Source of the DNA: Photobacterium iliopiscarium | GTDB taxonomy: Bacteria; Pseudomonadota; Gammaproteobacteria; Enterobacterales; Vibrionaceae | Length of the DNA stretch: 64,000 nucleotides | Direction of reading: 5' to 3' | Assembly: GCF_003026395.1 (NCBI RefSeq) | Contig: NZ_PYOO01000003.1 | Coordinates: 354,314 to 418,313, forward strand | Shown here: positions 47,400-56,481 of the stretch, one piece after another | Layout of the letters: every line of letters starts with the position of its first letter | Numbering within the stretch: position 1 is the first letter of the stretch | Notes under the pieces: generated by a model | Told to the model about the DNA's origin: nothing | The model's database searches: none | The model's input: only the letters and a program-made list of their open reading frames with translations | Position numbers and translations under genes: made by a program

Positions 47400-48398
47400 T
47401 CATAAAATAAATTTAAATATTTTTTTATTTCTCACCTTCATATTATATAATTTTATTAACAAATAAGATGATAATAATGACAACGTAAAACACAACAATG
47501 TAACAATTATATTATCAAACACTCCAAATTTACGTAAAACAATAAACCAAAATGGGTGAATCAAATATATTGACGTTGATATTAATGTTAAATTACTATA
47601 ATTACTTTCTATTGTTAACTTAGGATTGACAACCAGTAAGAATATAGCAGGGCATATTAATGCTAAAGATAAATAGTTATCAAACCCTCCATCATTTTGA
47701 GGATTACTGTAATTATACCAGCTCTCACCTAATAGTAATCCTCCGCCCAAAATAGATGCATAAATTAGTATTGGTAAACTTAAACCAGCAAATAAACCAT
47801 TTTTTCTTATCACAAAACCAATATAGAAAAAAGGGAATCCTATAAATAGAAAATTACGATGTATAAATGCATAATTTGCCAATTTATCTAAGATTGGTAT
47901 TGAAAAAACATGATAGTTACCTAAATATTGAATTGACACACCAAGTATAAATAAGGTAACACTCAATATTAGCCCTAACTTAACTTTATTTCTAAATATA
48001 AAGGTTAATATTCCAGCTCCAATCATCCCTGATAAATACCATAAATGGAGATATCCAATAATAAATTGAATTATGTTTTTAATTACAGATGCCAAGCTAA
48101 ACGGTTGAATATCAAACCATTCATAAGAGTAGAACACCATCCAAAACAGATATAGTAAAAAAACACGATAAAACCATTTCTTTAATTTATCTATATTATT
48201 CACAGAGATGAAATAATATCCATTAATAATAAAAAATATCGGTACTGCTATTCTGAATAGCCCATTAGTTGTCAAAAAATCACCTAATTGACTAAATTTA
48301 GAAAGGAATCCTCCATGTATAGCAACAACCATAAAAGCCAGTGATATTTTTAATATATCCAATGTTAAATTTCTATTTTTCAAGCACTCAACCAACAA
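47400..48398 (-). CDS. Acyltransferase family 3 membrane protein
   Basis: This is an integral membrane acyltransferase (Acyltransf_3 family, as in OafA/NodX/WecH-type proteins) that would acetylate or acylate a surface sugar. The 332 residues form about ten hydrophobic segments. The family's early histidine is in VVAIHGGFL near 27-29, with FRIAVPIFFIINGYYF next and a late LISTSIYLIHPFWF. Its base composition is clearly more AT-rich than the flanking genes, and it has long AT-rich gaps on both sides and no partner glycosyltransferases. It therefore looks like an accessory or imported gene. Substrate is unknown. Confidence 0.82.
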   Translation of the reverse strand: MLVECLKNRNLTLDILKISLAFMVVAIHGGFLSKFSQLGDFLTTNGLFRIAVPIFFIINGYYFISVNNIDKLKKWFYRVFLLYLFWMVFYSYEWFDIQPFSLASVIKNIIQFIIGYLHLWYLSGMIGAGILTFIFRNKVKLGLILSVTLFILGVSIQYLGNYHVFSIPILDKLANYAFIHRNFLFIGFPFFYIGFVIRKNGLFAGLSLPILIYASILGGGLLLGESWYNYSNPQNDGGFDNYLSLALICPAIFLLVVNPKLTIESNYSNLTLISTSIYLIHPFWFIVLRKFGVFDNIIVTLLCFTLSLLSSYLLIKLYNMKVRNKKIFKFIL

Positions 48399-48878
48399 AA
48401 TTAAATATGATATATAAATGATACTTGAAAATGTAACAACGTAAATAAACTTCGGTTATTTAAATGGAAATTAATCATATTTAAAAATCGATACGCGGCA
48501 GTGTTCATATACAATAAAGGTCTCCATTAGTAACCTTATTTAAATAGAATATTAGATTTAAAGTAGATATATTTCAAATATACCTATCTATATCTACCTA
48601 TTTAAATCAATCTATCTTGCTATAAATAGCTTATCAATCTAATGTCGCCCAAACATCCATTAAATCGTTATGAGAATAAATTTTAAAATAAGAAAAACAA
48701 CGATAACTAACTTCATCTCAAATAATTGCTCTACCGCCTATTCCATAAAATATAAAATATTTAAAAATAAGCTAAAGCCACATTAATATATTGTTATCAT
48801 TCTTAACAACACTCAACTTTATAGCTTTAACTTATTTTTTGATCTCTAATAATAATTAAACTAACCAAACACGATTCA
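48399..48878. other. AT-rich intergenic region
   Basis: About 480 very AT-rich bases hold the upstream region of the acyltransferase gene and the downstream side of ybbP. It includes short imprecise repetition of 'tatctatatctacctattta' type near 48580-48610. I see no gene. Confidence 0.5.
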
Positions 48879-51395
48879 TCACCGCAACGGCAACAACAAC
48901 TTGTTGATCTGCGTCCGTGACACCAAATACACTAACCCAATAGCCAGTACAGGTAAGCCTAACCACATTAATGGATGTAAACTAAACGGCAATTCAAACC
49001 CTTTAACCACCAGCAAACCTACAATAAATTCTGCGCCTACCGCAGCAATTACACCAGCCAACAATGCAATGATTCCATACTCAAACCATAACGTAGCAGC
49101 AATGCGTTTTCGGCTTGCACCTAAGGTGCGGTATAACTGAATTTCGGTTTGGCGCTCTGAAATACTCAACCGCAACAACGTCATGATCAACAGTAAGCCG
49201 CTGACAACACCTAACCCAGCTAACACAGTCAACGACCAACTTACTTGCGCCAATAAGCCTTGAATACGGGTTGCCATCATTCGTAAATCAAGCACACCCA
49301 CAGTGGGATATTGGCTGGCTAAGGTATTTAATAATCCATTTTGTTGCTCACCAACTCGAAAGCTGACTAATCCCGTTGAGGGAAATGATTGCAACACATC
49401 CGGCGTAAAAATAAAGTAAAAATTGGGCTTCATATTGCGCCATTCAACATGTCGAATGCTGTTAACGGTGGCGTTAAATTCCAACCCGCCAACGGTAAAT
49501 GCCAACTTATCACCCAAGCGAATATTCAACCGTTTAGCAATTCCAGATTCAACCGAAACACCTTCCGCTTTACCCCATTGCCCTTTGGTGACCACATTAT
49601 GGCTTGGCAGTATTTTCGCCCACGTAAAATTAAGTTCACGCCTTAAAGCAGGATCAACACTTTCATCATCTGCCTTTCGATTTAGCTCATTACTTATCTC
49701 AATATTATTTTCAGCTTGATCAGTCGCTGTTTCATTGGATGTAGCGTAAAAACGTTGATCGTTAATTGCAACTAACCGCCCTCGCGTTACTGGATAGCCT
49801 TGCGAACGGGTTAGATTAGCTTTATCTAAATCAGCTAAATAGCTTTGCTGTTGCTCAGGGGCGATATTGAGTGCAAACACATTCGGCGCATTCGCAGGTA
49901 GGGTATTTTGCCAATCAGCGAGTAATTCATTGCGTAATAACCCGATTACGGCCAATAACATTAATGAACAAGTTAACGCCACCAATTGAGTCGCAGTTTT
50001 GGTTTTACTGCGATTCACACGGCTTAACGCTAAACTATAAGCTGCGCCTAATTTCACTCGTTGTAATAACGCGATAGCGACTACACCAATACCCGCAAAA
50101 ACCAACAACAACCCCACGATACCTAACAGGGTTAACCACACTAAAAAATTAGTGCCAATCCACACGATAGCCGCTAACACAGGAAGCAATAACAATAGCC
50201 ATGCCAAACGACTAGAAGTGGGTGCTATTGTCGATACTTGTACTGAATTGATCGCGGAAGTTTGAACTAACCGTGACAACGGGATCCCTAACGCTGGTAG
50301 TGCAATTAACAATGCCAACAATAAACTGATCACAAAAGGCGCAATTCCCATCGCCGGTAGCTGATCGGGTAATAAGTTTTGCAGGGGATAACGCAGCAAC
50401 CACTCAAGCCCTAATCCGAGCGTTAAACCAATAACAATCGCAACCACAAACACGAGTCCGATCTGAGTTAATAGCCAGCGCCATAAAAAACCTTTGGTCG
50501 CACCAAGACTTTTCATCATCGCCACCGCCGTCTTACGCGTTGTCGCATAGTGTTGGCAAGTTAGCACTAACGTAGCAGCAGCCATTAATACCACCAGCAC
50601 TAATGTTAGCGATAAATATTGCCGCGCACGTTCAATAAAATCACCACTGCGTCCGGCATCATTTTCAGTTAGCCACCGTTGACTTGGGGTTAAGATTAAT
50701 TGCTGACGAATATCAGCCAATGACTTATTTGAACCTAAGAAATAATAACGATAGCTGATGCGACTTCCCGGCTGAACCCCACCCACCGCTTCAATATCTT
50801 GCTGATTAATAAATACCGTCGGCATTTGGCTAAACGGATTAAACGATAACTCTGGATCCTGAGTAATACGACCACTAACGGTTAACTCAGCATCACCCAG
50901 CATGAGTACATCACCAACTTTCACGTTTAACAGCGAAAATAAACGCTCAGCTAACCATAATTGCTGCGGTTTTACATGGTGTTCTAATAACGCGGCATCT
51001 GCACTTTGTAAGTTAAGTTCACCCCGTAATGGAAAGACTGAGTCGACAGCTTTAACACTCACCAACTGCATGCCGTTATCACTAAATGCCATAGTGCCAA
51101 AACGGATTTGCTGAGCGACTTTTACCGCATCGGTTGATAATGTTTTAAGCTGCGAAAGATCAATCGGCTGTGAAGAAACAAGCACGCTATCAGCCGTTAA
51201 TGCGGATCGTCCTTGATCAACAATGATCGCTTCTACTCGGCTCACTAATGCTGATAACGCAAACACACACGCGATAATTAAACTCAACGCTAAAGTGACT
51301 AACCATAATTGACCTTGGCGAATTTCACGCCATGCCCAACGCACAATAAATGATCGATTATTAGTGGCAACAGCAGTATTAAACATCGCGATCAT
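48879..51395 (-). CDS. ybbP: ABC transporter permease YbbP
   Basis: YbbP is a large FtsX/MacB-type permease with 838 residues. It has an N-terminal transmembrane helix (about 22-44), a periplasmic domain and a first block of three helices (about 260-375). A middle pair (about 395-445) and a second periplasmic domain follow. The final FtsX block (about 705-830) includes LYRTLGASRKRIAATLWFEY. The YbbA-YbbP complex is thought to act on envelope lipids or lipoproteins, but its substrate is not settled. It overlaps the end of ybbA by 17 bases (an internal ATG would give 8), so the two are coupled. Confidence 0.9.
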   Translation of the reverse strand: MIAMFNTAVATNNRSFIVRWAWREIRQGQLWLVTLALSLIIACVFALSALVSRVEAIIVDQGRSALTADSVLVSSQPIDLSQLKTLSTDAVKVAQQIRFGTMAFSDNGMQLVSVKAVDSVFPLRGELNLQSADAALLEHHVKPQQLWLAERLFSLLNVKVGDVLMLGDAELTVSGRITQDPELSFNPFSQMPTVFINQQDIEAVGGVQPGSRISYRYYFLGSNKSLADIRQQLILTPSQRWLTENDAGRSGDFIERARQYLSLTLVLVVLMAAATLVLTCQHYATTRKTAVAMMKSLGATKGFLWRWLLTQIGLVFVVAIVIGLTLGLGLEWLLRYPLQNLLPDQLPAMGIAPFVISLLLALLIALPALGIPLSRLVQTSAINSVQVSTIAPTSSRLAWLLLLLPVLAAIVWIGTNFLVWLTLLGIVGLLLVFAGIGVVAIALLQRVKLGAAYSLALSRVNRSKTKTATQLVALTCSLMLLAVIGLLRNELLADWQNTLPANAPNVFALNIAPEQQQSYLADLDKANLTRSQGYPVTRGRLVAINDQRFYATSNETATDQAENNIEISNELNRKADDESVDPALRRELNFTWAKILPSHNVVTKGQWGKAEGVSVESGIAKRLNIRLGDKLAFTVGGLEFNATVNSIRHVEWRNMKPNFYFIFTPDVLQSFPSTGLVSFRVGEQQNGLLNTLASQYPTVGVLDLRMMATRIQGLLAQVSWSLTVLAGLGVVSGLLLIMTLLRLSISERQTEIQLYRTLGASRKRIAATLWFEYGIIALLAGVIAAVGAEFIVGLLVVKGFELPFSLHPLMWLGLPVLAIGLVYLVSRTQINKLLLPLR

Positions 51396-52101
51396 CCTTG
51401 TTTAATGGCTTATTATCAGCCCTATCCTGTGCTTGATTTAATATGCCATTATCTAATCGCAGCACTCGATCGCACCGTGCAGCTAAGGCATCATCATGAG
51501 TCACTAATATCAGGGTAGTGCCGTTGTCTCGATTAAGCTCAAACAATAACTCAATCACCATTGCCGCCGTTTGTTGATCTAAATTTCCTGTTGGCTCATC
51601 AGCAAATAGAATTTTAGGGTTGATCATAAACGCACGTGCTAATGCTACCCGTTGTTGCTCGCCACCTGATAATTGGCTTGGTAAATGGGTCTCTCGTCCT
51701 TGTAAACCAACAACGGCTAACAGTTGTTTCGCACGTTCAATATCGATCGCTTTATTTTGAATCAAACATGGCAGAGTAACGTTTTCTAACGCATTTAAGG
51801 TCGGTAATAATAAGAAATTTTGAAACACAAACCCAATCGATTCACTGCGCAACTGCGCCCGTTGTTCATCATCTAAGCGCGTTAGATTATGACCTAATAA
51901 TTCGATCTCACCGGTTGTTGGCACATCTAACCCTGCCAGTAACGTCATTAGGGTCGATTTTCCTGCACCTGATACACCGACTAACGCAATTGACTCACCT
52001 TGCTCGACCTCAAGCGAAACATCCTGCAAAATGGTCATCGGCGACAAGGTTGTCGTAACCTGTTTAGAAACAGCGTGTGCTTTTATTACGGAGATTGACA
52101 T
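51379..52101 (-). CDS. ybbA: ABC transporter ATP-binding protein YbbA
   Basis: YbbA is the LolD/MacB-type ATPase partner of YbbP, 240 residues. It shows Walker A GVSGAGKST near 41-49, Q-loop FVFQNF, signature LSGGEQQRVALARA, Walker B ILFADEPTGNLD and H-loop VTHDD. The ATG at 52101 is supported by AAGGA eight bases upstream, which lies inside the opposite gene tesA. The two divergent start codons share the palindrome CATG at 52099-52102, so each gene's ribosome site sits in the other's coding sequence and promoters must lie within them. Confidence 0.93.
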   Translation of the reverse strand: MSISVIKAHAVSKQVTTTLSPMTILQDVSLEVEQGESIALVGVSGAGKSTLMTLLAGLDVPTTGEIELLGHNLTRLDDEQRAQLRSESIGFVFQNFLLLPTLNALENVTLPCLIQNKAIDIERAKQLLAVVGLQGRETHLPSQLSGGEQQRVALARAFMINPKILFADEPTGNLDQQTAAMVIELLFELNRDNGTTLILVTHDDALAARCDRVLRLDNGILNQAQDRADNKPLNKDDRDV

Positions 52102-52711
52102 GATACGAATCCTTTCATTATTAATGCTGTTATTTTCATCGACAGCATTTAGTCAAACGCTATTAGTCTTAGGTGATAGCTTAAGTGCGGGTTATCAAAT
52201 GCCTGCTAATAAAAGCTGGCCGATACTACTACCTGAAATATTAGCCCAACAATCCCAACCAACGACAATTATCAATGCCAGTATCTCAGGCGATACCAGT
52301 GGTAATGGGTTAGCGCGTCTGCCACAACTGCTTAAGCAATATCAGCCTGACATAGTATTAATCGAATTAGGTGCAAACGATGGCTTACGCGGCTTTGCTC
52401 CTAAAATACTACGCAATAATCTCAGTCAGATGATCACTTTAATTAAAGAAATGGGATCCCAACCGTTATTGATGCAAATCGAAATCCCACCAAACTACGG
52501 CAAACGCTATAACGAACTGTTTCGTAATATTTACCCAGAGTTAAGCCAATCGCTTAACATACCGCTATTGCCTTTTTTTCTTATTGATATCATTGTTCAA
52601 CCGCAACTAATAATGAAAGATGGAATTCATCCAACCGCTGAAGCACAACCGCTTATTGCTCAGTTTATGGCACAACACCTTAAACCCTATCTCAACAAGG
52701 AAAGCTTATAA
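52100..52711 (+). CDS. tesA: Multifunctional acyl-CoA thioesterase I / protease I / lysophospholipase L1
   Basis: TesA is a periplasmic SGNH hydrolase cleaving acyl thioesters and lysophospholipids. The 203 residues have a signal peptide (1-18, cleavage after AFS). Block I is LGDSLSAGYQM with the catalytic Ser, block II has Gly in SISGDTSGNG, block III is LGANDGLRG, and block V is KDGIHPTAEAQ with the catalytic Asp and His. GGAG six bases before the ATG at 52100 fixes the start. The frame is open further upstream but into ybbA. It overlaps the following SDR gene by one base (TAATG). The tesA-ybbO arrangement opposite ybbAP matches E. coli. Confidence 0.95.
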   Translation: MIRILSLLMLLFSSTAFSQTLLVLGDSLSAGYQMPANKSWPILLPEILAQQSQPTTIINASISGDTSGNGLARLPQLLKQYQPDIVLIELGANDGLRGFAPKILRNNLSQMITLIKEMGSQPLLMQIEIPPNYGKRYNELFRNIYPELSQSLNIPLLPFFLIDIIVQPQLIMKDGIHPTAEAQPLIAQFMAQHLKPYLNKESL

Positions 52712-53538
52712 TGACGACTTCTATCTTAATTACTGGCTGTAGTTCTGGTATTGGCTATTACTGCGCCGCCGAACTCAATAAATTAGGCTATAACGTCATC
52801 GCCAGTTGTCGCCAACAACGCGATGTTGAACGATTAAATAGCCAAGGTATTCATTGTATTCAACTGGATCTTCGTTGTTCTGAATCGATTGATCGCGGAT
52901 TAAAACAAGCATTAGTTTTAGCTAATGGTCAACTAGATGTGTTATTTAACAATGCGGCTTATGGCCAACCAGGAGCATTAGAAGATTTATCTACAGAGGC
53001 ATTGCGCGCTCAGTTTGAAACTAACTTCTTTGGCTGGCATCAACTAACTCGTGCAGTGATCCCGCTGATGCTACAACAAGGCCACGGCAAAATTATTCAG
53101 AACAGTTCAGTATTAGGTTTAGTTGCGATGAAATACCGCGGCGCCTATAACGCCAGTAAATTTGCCATTGAAGGTTATACTGATACGCTTCGATTAGAAT
53201 TAGCGAACACTCCTATAAAAATTGCATTAATTGAACCCGGTCCCATTGAAAGTCATTTTCGCCAAAATGCTAAATCTCAATTTGAACAACACATTGATAT
53301 TAATCACTCTCGTCATCATGATGCTTATCAACAAACATTACATAGATTAGGCACTACAACCCCAAATAATAAGTTCACTTTAGGACCCGATGCCGTCTTT
53401 AAGCAAGTATTGGCTATAATTAACAGTAAGCGTCCAAAAGCACGTTACTATGTTACTCAACCGACATATATTTTTGGCTTTCTTCGTCGTATATTACCGA
53501 CAAAATGGTTAGATAAACTGCTAATAAAGAGTAATTAA
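52711..53538 (+). CDS. ybbO: SDR family oxidoreductase YbbO
   Basis: This is a classical short-chain dehydrogenase/reductase of 275 residues. The cofactor motif TGCSSGIG lies at 8-15, NNAAYGQPG near 85, the catalytic Ser in QNSSVLG and the Tyr-Lys pair in YNASKFAIEGY. E. coli YbbO (UcpA-like family) reduces aldehydes in vitro with NADP(H). The position of an acidic residue after strand 2 is occupied by CRQQRD, which would fit NADP(H), but this is inference. It is coupled to tesA through a one-base overlap and followed by a weak hairpin at 53549-53574. Confidence 0.92.
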   Translation: MTTSILITGCSSGIGYYCAAELNKLGYNVIASCRQQRDVERLNSQGIHCIQLDLRCSESIDRGLKQALVLANGQLDVLFNNAAYGQPGALEDLSTEALRAQFETNFFGWHQLTRAVIPLMLQQGHGKIIQNSSVLGLVAMKYRGAYNASKFAIEGYTDTLRLELANTPIKIALIEPGPIESHFRQNAKSQFEQHIDINHSRHHDAYQQTLHRLGTTTPNNKFTLGPDAVFKQVLAIINSKRPKARYYVTQPTYIFGFLRRILPTKWLDKLLIKSN

Positions 53539-53548
53539 TTAAATATAG

Positions 53549-53574
53549 GCCATAATGACAACGTTTATTATGGC
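53549..53574 (+). terminator. Hairpin behind ybbO
   Basis: GCCATAAT / ATTATGGC, 8 bp arms with a ten-base loop and no strong T-run. Confidence 0.45.
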
Positions 53575-53810
53575 TAAATTTATCTATCACATTTGAAAAA
53601 CATGGTGATAAAAACAACATCTAAAAATTAAATGTCGATATGTCCGCTAATTTCCGCACTTAAAGTTAAACAAATAGCCTTTAAATCCACATTATCAAAC
53701 CACTCTCATAAAAACCATAATAACGTCATATTAGTGTCACAATAAAAAGTTACAGTAGCCTTAAGTCAAAAGACTCATGCCATTAAAAATCGTCTTCTCT
53801 GAGGTGTAGT

Positions 53811-53882
53811 ATGTCGTTGCGCCAAATTAATCTTATCTGTCTCTGTATCACAATCGCAGTAATGGTTACGTTTAATAATTAA
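53811..53882 (+). CDS. Very small membrane peptide, 23 residues, unknown function
   Basis: An ATG at 53811 is preceded by GAGGTG, a strong ribosome site, five bases upstream. It opens MSLRQINLICLCITIAVMV, followed by TFNN and a stop. The peptide is a single hydrophobic segment with a basic start, typical of small membrane proteins. It lies in a 430-base gap between ybbO and cnoX on the same strand. I do not recognise it. The excellent start signal and the clean hydrophobic run are the only support, so conservation in relatives would decide. Confidence 0.5.
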   Translation: MSLRQINLICLCITIAVMVTFNN

Positions 53883-53969
53883 TATCATTTACTGCTATTT
53901 TCTTGATTCAACTCGATTCATCCCCATATATTTGATATAGCCCTTCAAATAGCCAATGGATATCAGCAC

Positions 53970-54824
53970 ATGTATCAAAATGTCGCTCTTGAATTAAACG
54001 AACAGAATCTCCAGCAAATCATCGATCAATCGATGCAAACGCCTGTAGCTATCAGTTTCTGGGCACCTTCAATGCCAGAAACGCTTGAAGTGAATGCCAC
54101 TCTTGAAAAAATTGCGCGTGAGTATCAAGGTCAATTTACCCTTGCAACAGTGAACTGTGAAACTCAACAGACGGTTGCTTCACAATTTGGCGTACGTGGT
54201 TTGCCTACTGTGGCCTTATTTAAAAATGGTCAGCCTGTTGACGGCTCTGCGGGTCCACAAACAGAACAAAGCTTACGTGAGATGTTAACTCGTCATCTAC
54301 CAACGCCAGAAGAACTACAACTGCAACATGCGTTAGCGTTAGTAGAAAGCCAAGATTACAACCAAGCATTGGCATTACTACGCCAGCTAGCACACAAATT
54401 CCCTAAAAATAGTATTATTGAACTTGCGATTGCTGAATGCTTAGTGGCTGCGGGATTATTTGATGAAGCAGAGTTAATTCTCGACACGATTCCAATGCAA
54501 GATCAAGATGCGCAATATAAAGGATTAATTGCTAAGCTTGAATTACATAAACAAGCGAGTAACTCTCCTGAAATTCAGCAGCTAGAACAAAAATTAACGG
54601 CAAATCCAACCGATGCAAATATTACGTTCGAACTTGCAGTTCAATACAGCCAAGTCAACCGTAATGAAGAAGCATTGGCACTCTTATTAAATATCCTACG
54701 CAGTGATCTTAACTTTGCTGACGGTAATGCGAAAAAAACCATGATGGATATTTTAGCAGCACTAGGGCAAGGAAATCCTATTGCTGGGACTTACCGTCGT
54801 CAACTGTATTCATTACTTTATTAA
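53970..54824 (+). CDS. cnoX: Chaperedoxin CnoX (YbbN), thioredoxin-fold/TPR protein
   Basis: CnoX is a holdase that protects unfolding proteins under oxidative or chlorine stress and hands them to GroEL/ES and DnaK. The 284 residues comprise an N-terminal thioredoxin fold (about 1-110) and C-terminal TPR helices (about 115-284). The thioredoxin active site is lost: FWAPSMPETLE has no cysteine, and position 38, a cysteine in E. coli CnoX, is threonine. C63 (TVNCETQQ), which in E. coli forms mixed disulfides with clients, is kept at exactly the same number. Gene order tesA-ybbO-cnoX follows E. coli apart from the inserted peptide gene. Confidence 0.93.
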   Translation: MYQNVALELNEQNLQQIIDQSMQTPVAISFWAPSMPETLEVNATLEKIAREYQGQFTLATVNCETQQTVASQFGVRGLPTVALFKNGQPVDGSAGPQTEQSLREMLTRHLPTPEELQLQHALALVESQDYNQALALLRQLAHKFPKNSIIELAIAECLVAAGLFDEAELILDTIPMQDQDAQYKGLIAKLELHKQASNSPEIQQLEQKLTANPTDANITFELAVQYSQVNRNEEALALLLNILRSDLNFADGNAKKTMMDILAALGQGNPIAGTYRRQLYSLLY

Positions 54825-54837
54825 TTTATAGACCAAT

Positions 54838-54876
54838 AAAAAGGCCCGTCAGCGTTATGCTCACGGGCCTTTTTTA
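54838..54876. terminator. Terminator behind cnoX
   Basis: Stem AAAAAGGCCCGT / ACGGGCCTTTTTT, a strong GC core with A- and T-runs, between convergent genes. Confidence 0.9.
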
Positions 54877-54898
54877 TTTAGCATATTTAATCTAAGCA

Positions 54899-55312
54899 TT
54901 AACGTGCATTTGTTTTCTCAAACACTAAAAATTTATTACCTGAGTCAATAACCAATGTATTGTTAATAACCTCAATACTGGTTGCACTGCGTAATACATT
55001 CAGCATATTTTCTTCTTGAGTAACAAGCTCAGGTAAGCAAATTCTACGGCTAACAACAGGCAGCGTAAAACTACCATCAGCGGCAATTAAACGACCTTTA
55101 AATTGATTACACCCGGTAAAACCAGATACTTTCATATCAGCATTAATCGTTAATTTAGGTTTATGCTTAGTCACACCAGGAATATATACCCCACCTTTAA
55201 GTGTCCAATCACCAATAAGTCGGGTTGACTTATTTAATTGCTGATTAGAAAAACATCCTGTTAATGAAATCGCTAATAATAGTAATAAACAATATTTACT
55301 TTTTTTCATCAT
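54899..55312 (-). CDS. META-domain lipoprotein (HslJ-like)
   Basis: This is an envelope lipoprotein of 137 residues. The lipobox SLTGC gives acylated Cys20. The rest is a META domain, with IGDWTLKGG, a central SGFTGCNQFKGRL (the family's CNxFxG core) and a later LPVVSRRICLPE. E. coli HslJ of this family is heat-inducible and linked to novobiocin resistance, but no function is shown here. The start is the first of two adjacent ATGs (55312/55309). Nine upstream codons do not fit a signal peptide. It is convergent with cnoX and 143 bases downstream of the OmpA-like gene. Confidence 0.88.
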   Translation of the reverse strand: MMKKSKYCLLLLLAISLTGCFSNQQLNKSTRLIGDWTLKGGVYIPGVTKHKPKLTINADMKVSGFTGCNQFKGRLIAADGSFTLPVVSRRICLPELVTQEENMLNVLRSATSIEVINNTLVIDSGNKFLVFEKTNAR

Positions 55313-55393
55313 CGCTCTATAACTCAATCTTAATCTCAATAGACTGCTTTATTCATTCAGAAACAAGCTATTGAGATAATAATCACATAAAAC

Positions 55394-55419
55394 AATGCCG
55401 ATGATCTCTCATCGGCATT
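55394..55419. terminator. Terminator behind the OmpA-like gene
   Basis: Perfect 11 bp stem, AATGCCGATGA / TCATCGGCATT, with a four-base loop (tctc). Confidence 0.75.
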
Positions 55420-55455
55420 CATATTCAAACTATACAGTCTGTACTATCGTCTTAA

Positions 55456-56481
55456 TTACTTAAGGATGATTTGTACTGAACGCTGAACATAGTTAGTGCT
55501 GTCAGCTGAGTTAGTTTGGATTGGGTTGCTGTTAGCTACGTGAGAAACAGTTAAGCGAGATGCGCTAACGCCGTTTGCTTCAAGGAAGCTAGCAACGTTC
55601 TCTGCACGTGCTGCAGAGATTTTTTCGTTGATTGCTTGGCTACCAACTTTATCAGTACGACCGATAATTTGAGCGTTAACTTCTGGGTTAGCTTGCATAG
55701 TTGCAACAACTTCGCCTAGGTTGTAACGGCCGTAGTCGTTTAACTTAGTTTGACCATTTTGGTATGGAAGAACGTAAGAAGAACGAGTTGGGATTTGTGC
55801 TTCAACAGCAACTTCTTTAACAACTTCTACAGTGTTTGTAACAACTGCTGGTGTAGCAGGTTGACCAAACTTGTATGTCATACCCCAGTACGCTTGAGTT
55901 AGATCAGCGTGACCTTTTGAAGTACGTAGGTTTTGGTAGTAATCAGCACCGATTTGAGTAGATAGTGCGTGAGTGATCTGGTAAGACAGACCTAAACCAC
56001 CAGTTGCTGAGAAGCTATCAGAATGCATGTGGAATACTTGGTTAGCATCTTTGTCATTAGCATAGATGTAAGTACCACCTACTTTAGCGAATGCAGATAG
56101 TTTCTGTGTAAGAGGTAGATTACCTTTAATACCTACAGTTGCAAGGTTTAGGTCAGAGTTACCTAGGTCATGCATGAAGTCGTAGCTAGCGTATACGCCA
56201 ACATATTGGTTAAAGTCGTAACCAGCATCTAGTTTAGCACTTGGAGCGCTAGTTTGACCGTTGAATGCGCCAGAATCTGCGCTACCAACATAACCCATAC
56301 CTAATGCACCACCAACCCAGAAGCCGTGACCTTGACCAGCGTACCAGTGACCAGTTGCTGCAGATTGAGTTAATGCAGAGTTATTTGTAGCCGTTGCAGG
56401 TGCATCAGCAGCCATTGCAGATGTAGCAACGCCTAGAGATAAAGCTGCTACTACAGCTAGAGATAGAGATTTCAATTTCAT
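55456..56481 (-). CDS. OmpA-family outer-membrane protein
   Basis: This outer-membrane barrel protein tethers the membrane to peptidoglycan. The 341 residues have a signal peptide (1-24, ending AMA), an eight-stranded OmpA-like barrel (about 45-205), a short Val/Glu/Thr linker and a C-terminal OmpA/MotB domain (about 225-341). The peptidoglycan-contact residues are in IGRTDKVGS (Asp) and ISAARAENV (Arg). The start ATG 56481 gives a clean signal peptide. Codon use is strongly biased, which suggests an abundant protein. A 700-base AT-rich region lies upstream. It differs from E. coli OmpA mainly in the loops, so the paralogue is not certain. Confidence 0.9.
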   Translation of the reverse strand: MKLKSLSLAVVAALSLGVATSAMAADAPATATNNSALTQSAATGHWYAGQGHGFWVGGALGMGYVGSADSGAFNGQTSAPSAKLDAGYDFNQYVGVYASYDFMHDLGNSDLNLATVGIKGNLPLTQKLSAFAKVGGTYIYANDKDANQVFHMHSDSFSATGGLGLSYQITHALSTQIGADYYQNLRTSKGHADLTQAYWGMTYKFGQPATPAVVTNTVEVVKEVAVEAQIPTRSSYVLPYQNGQTKLNDYGRYNLGEVVATMQANPEVNAQIIGRTDKVGSQAINEKISAARAENVASFLEANGVSASRLTVSHVANSNPIQTNSADSTNYVQRSVQIILK

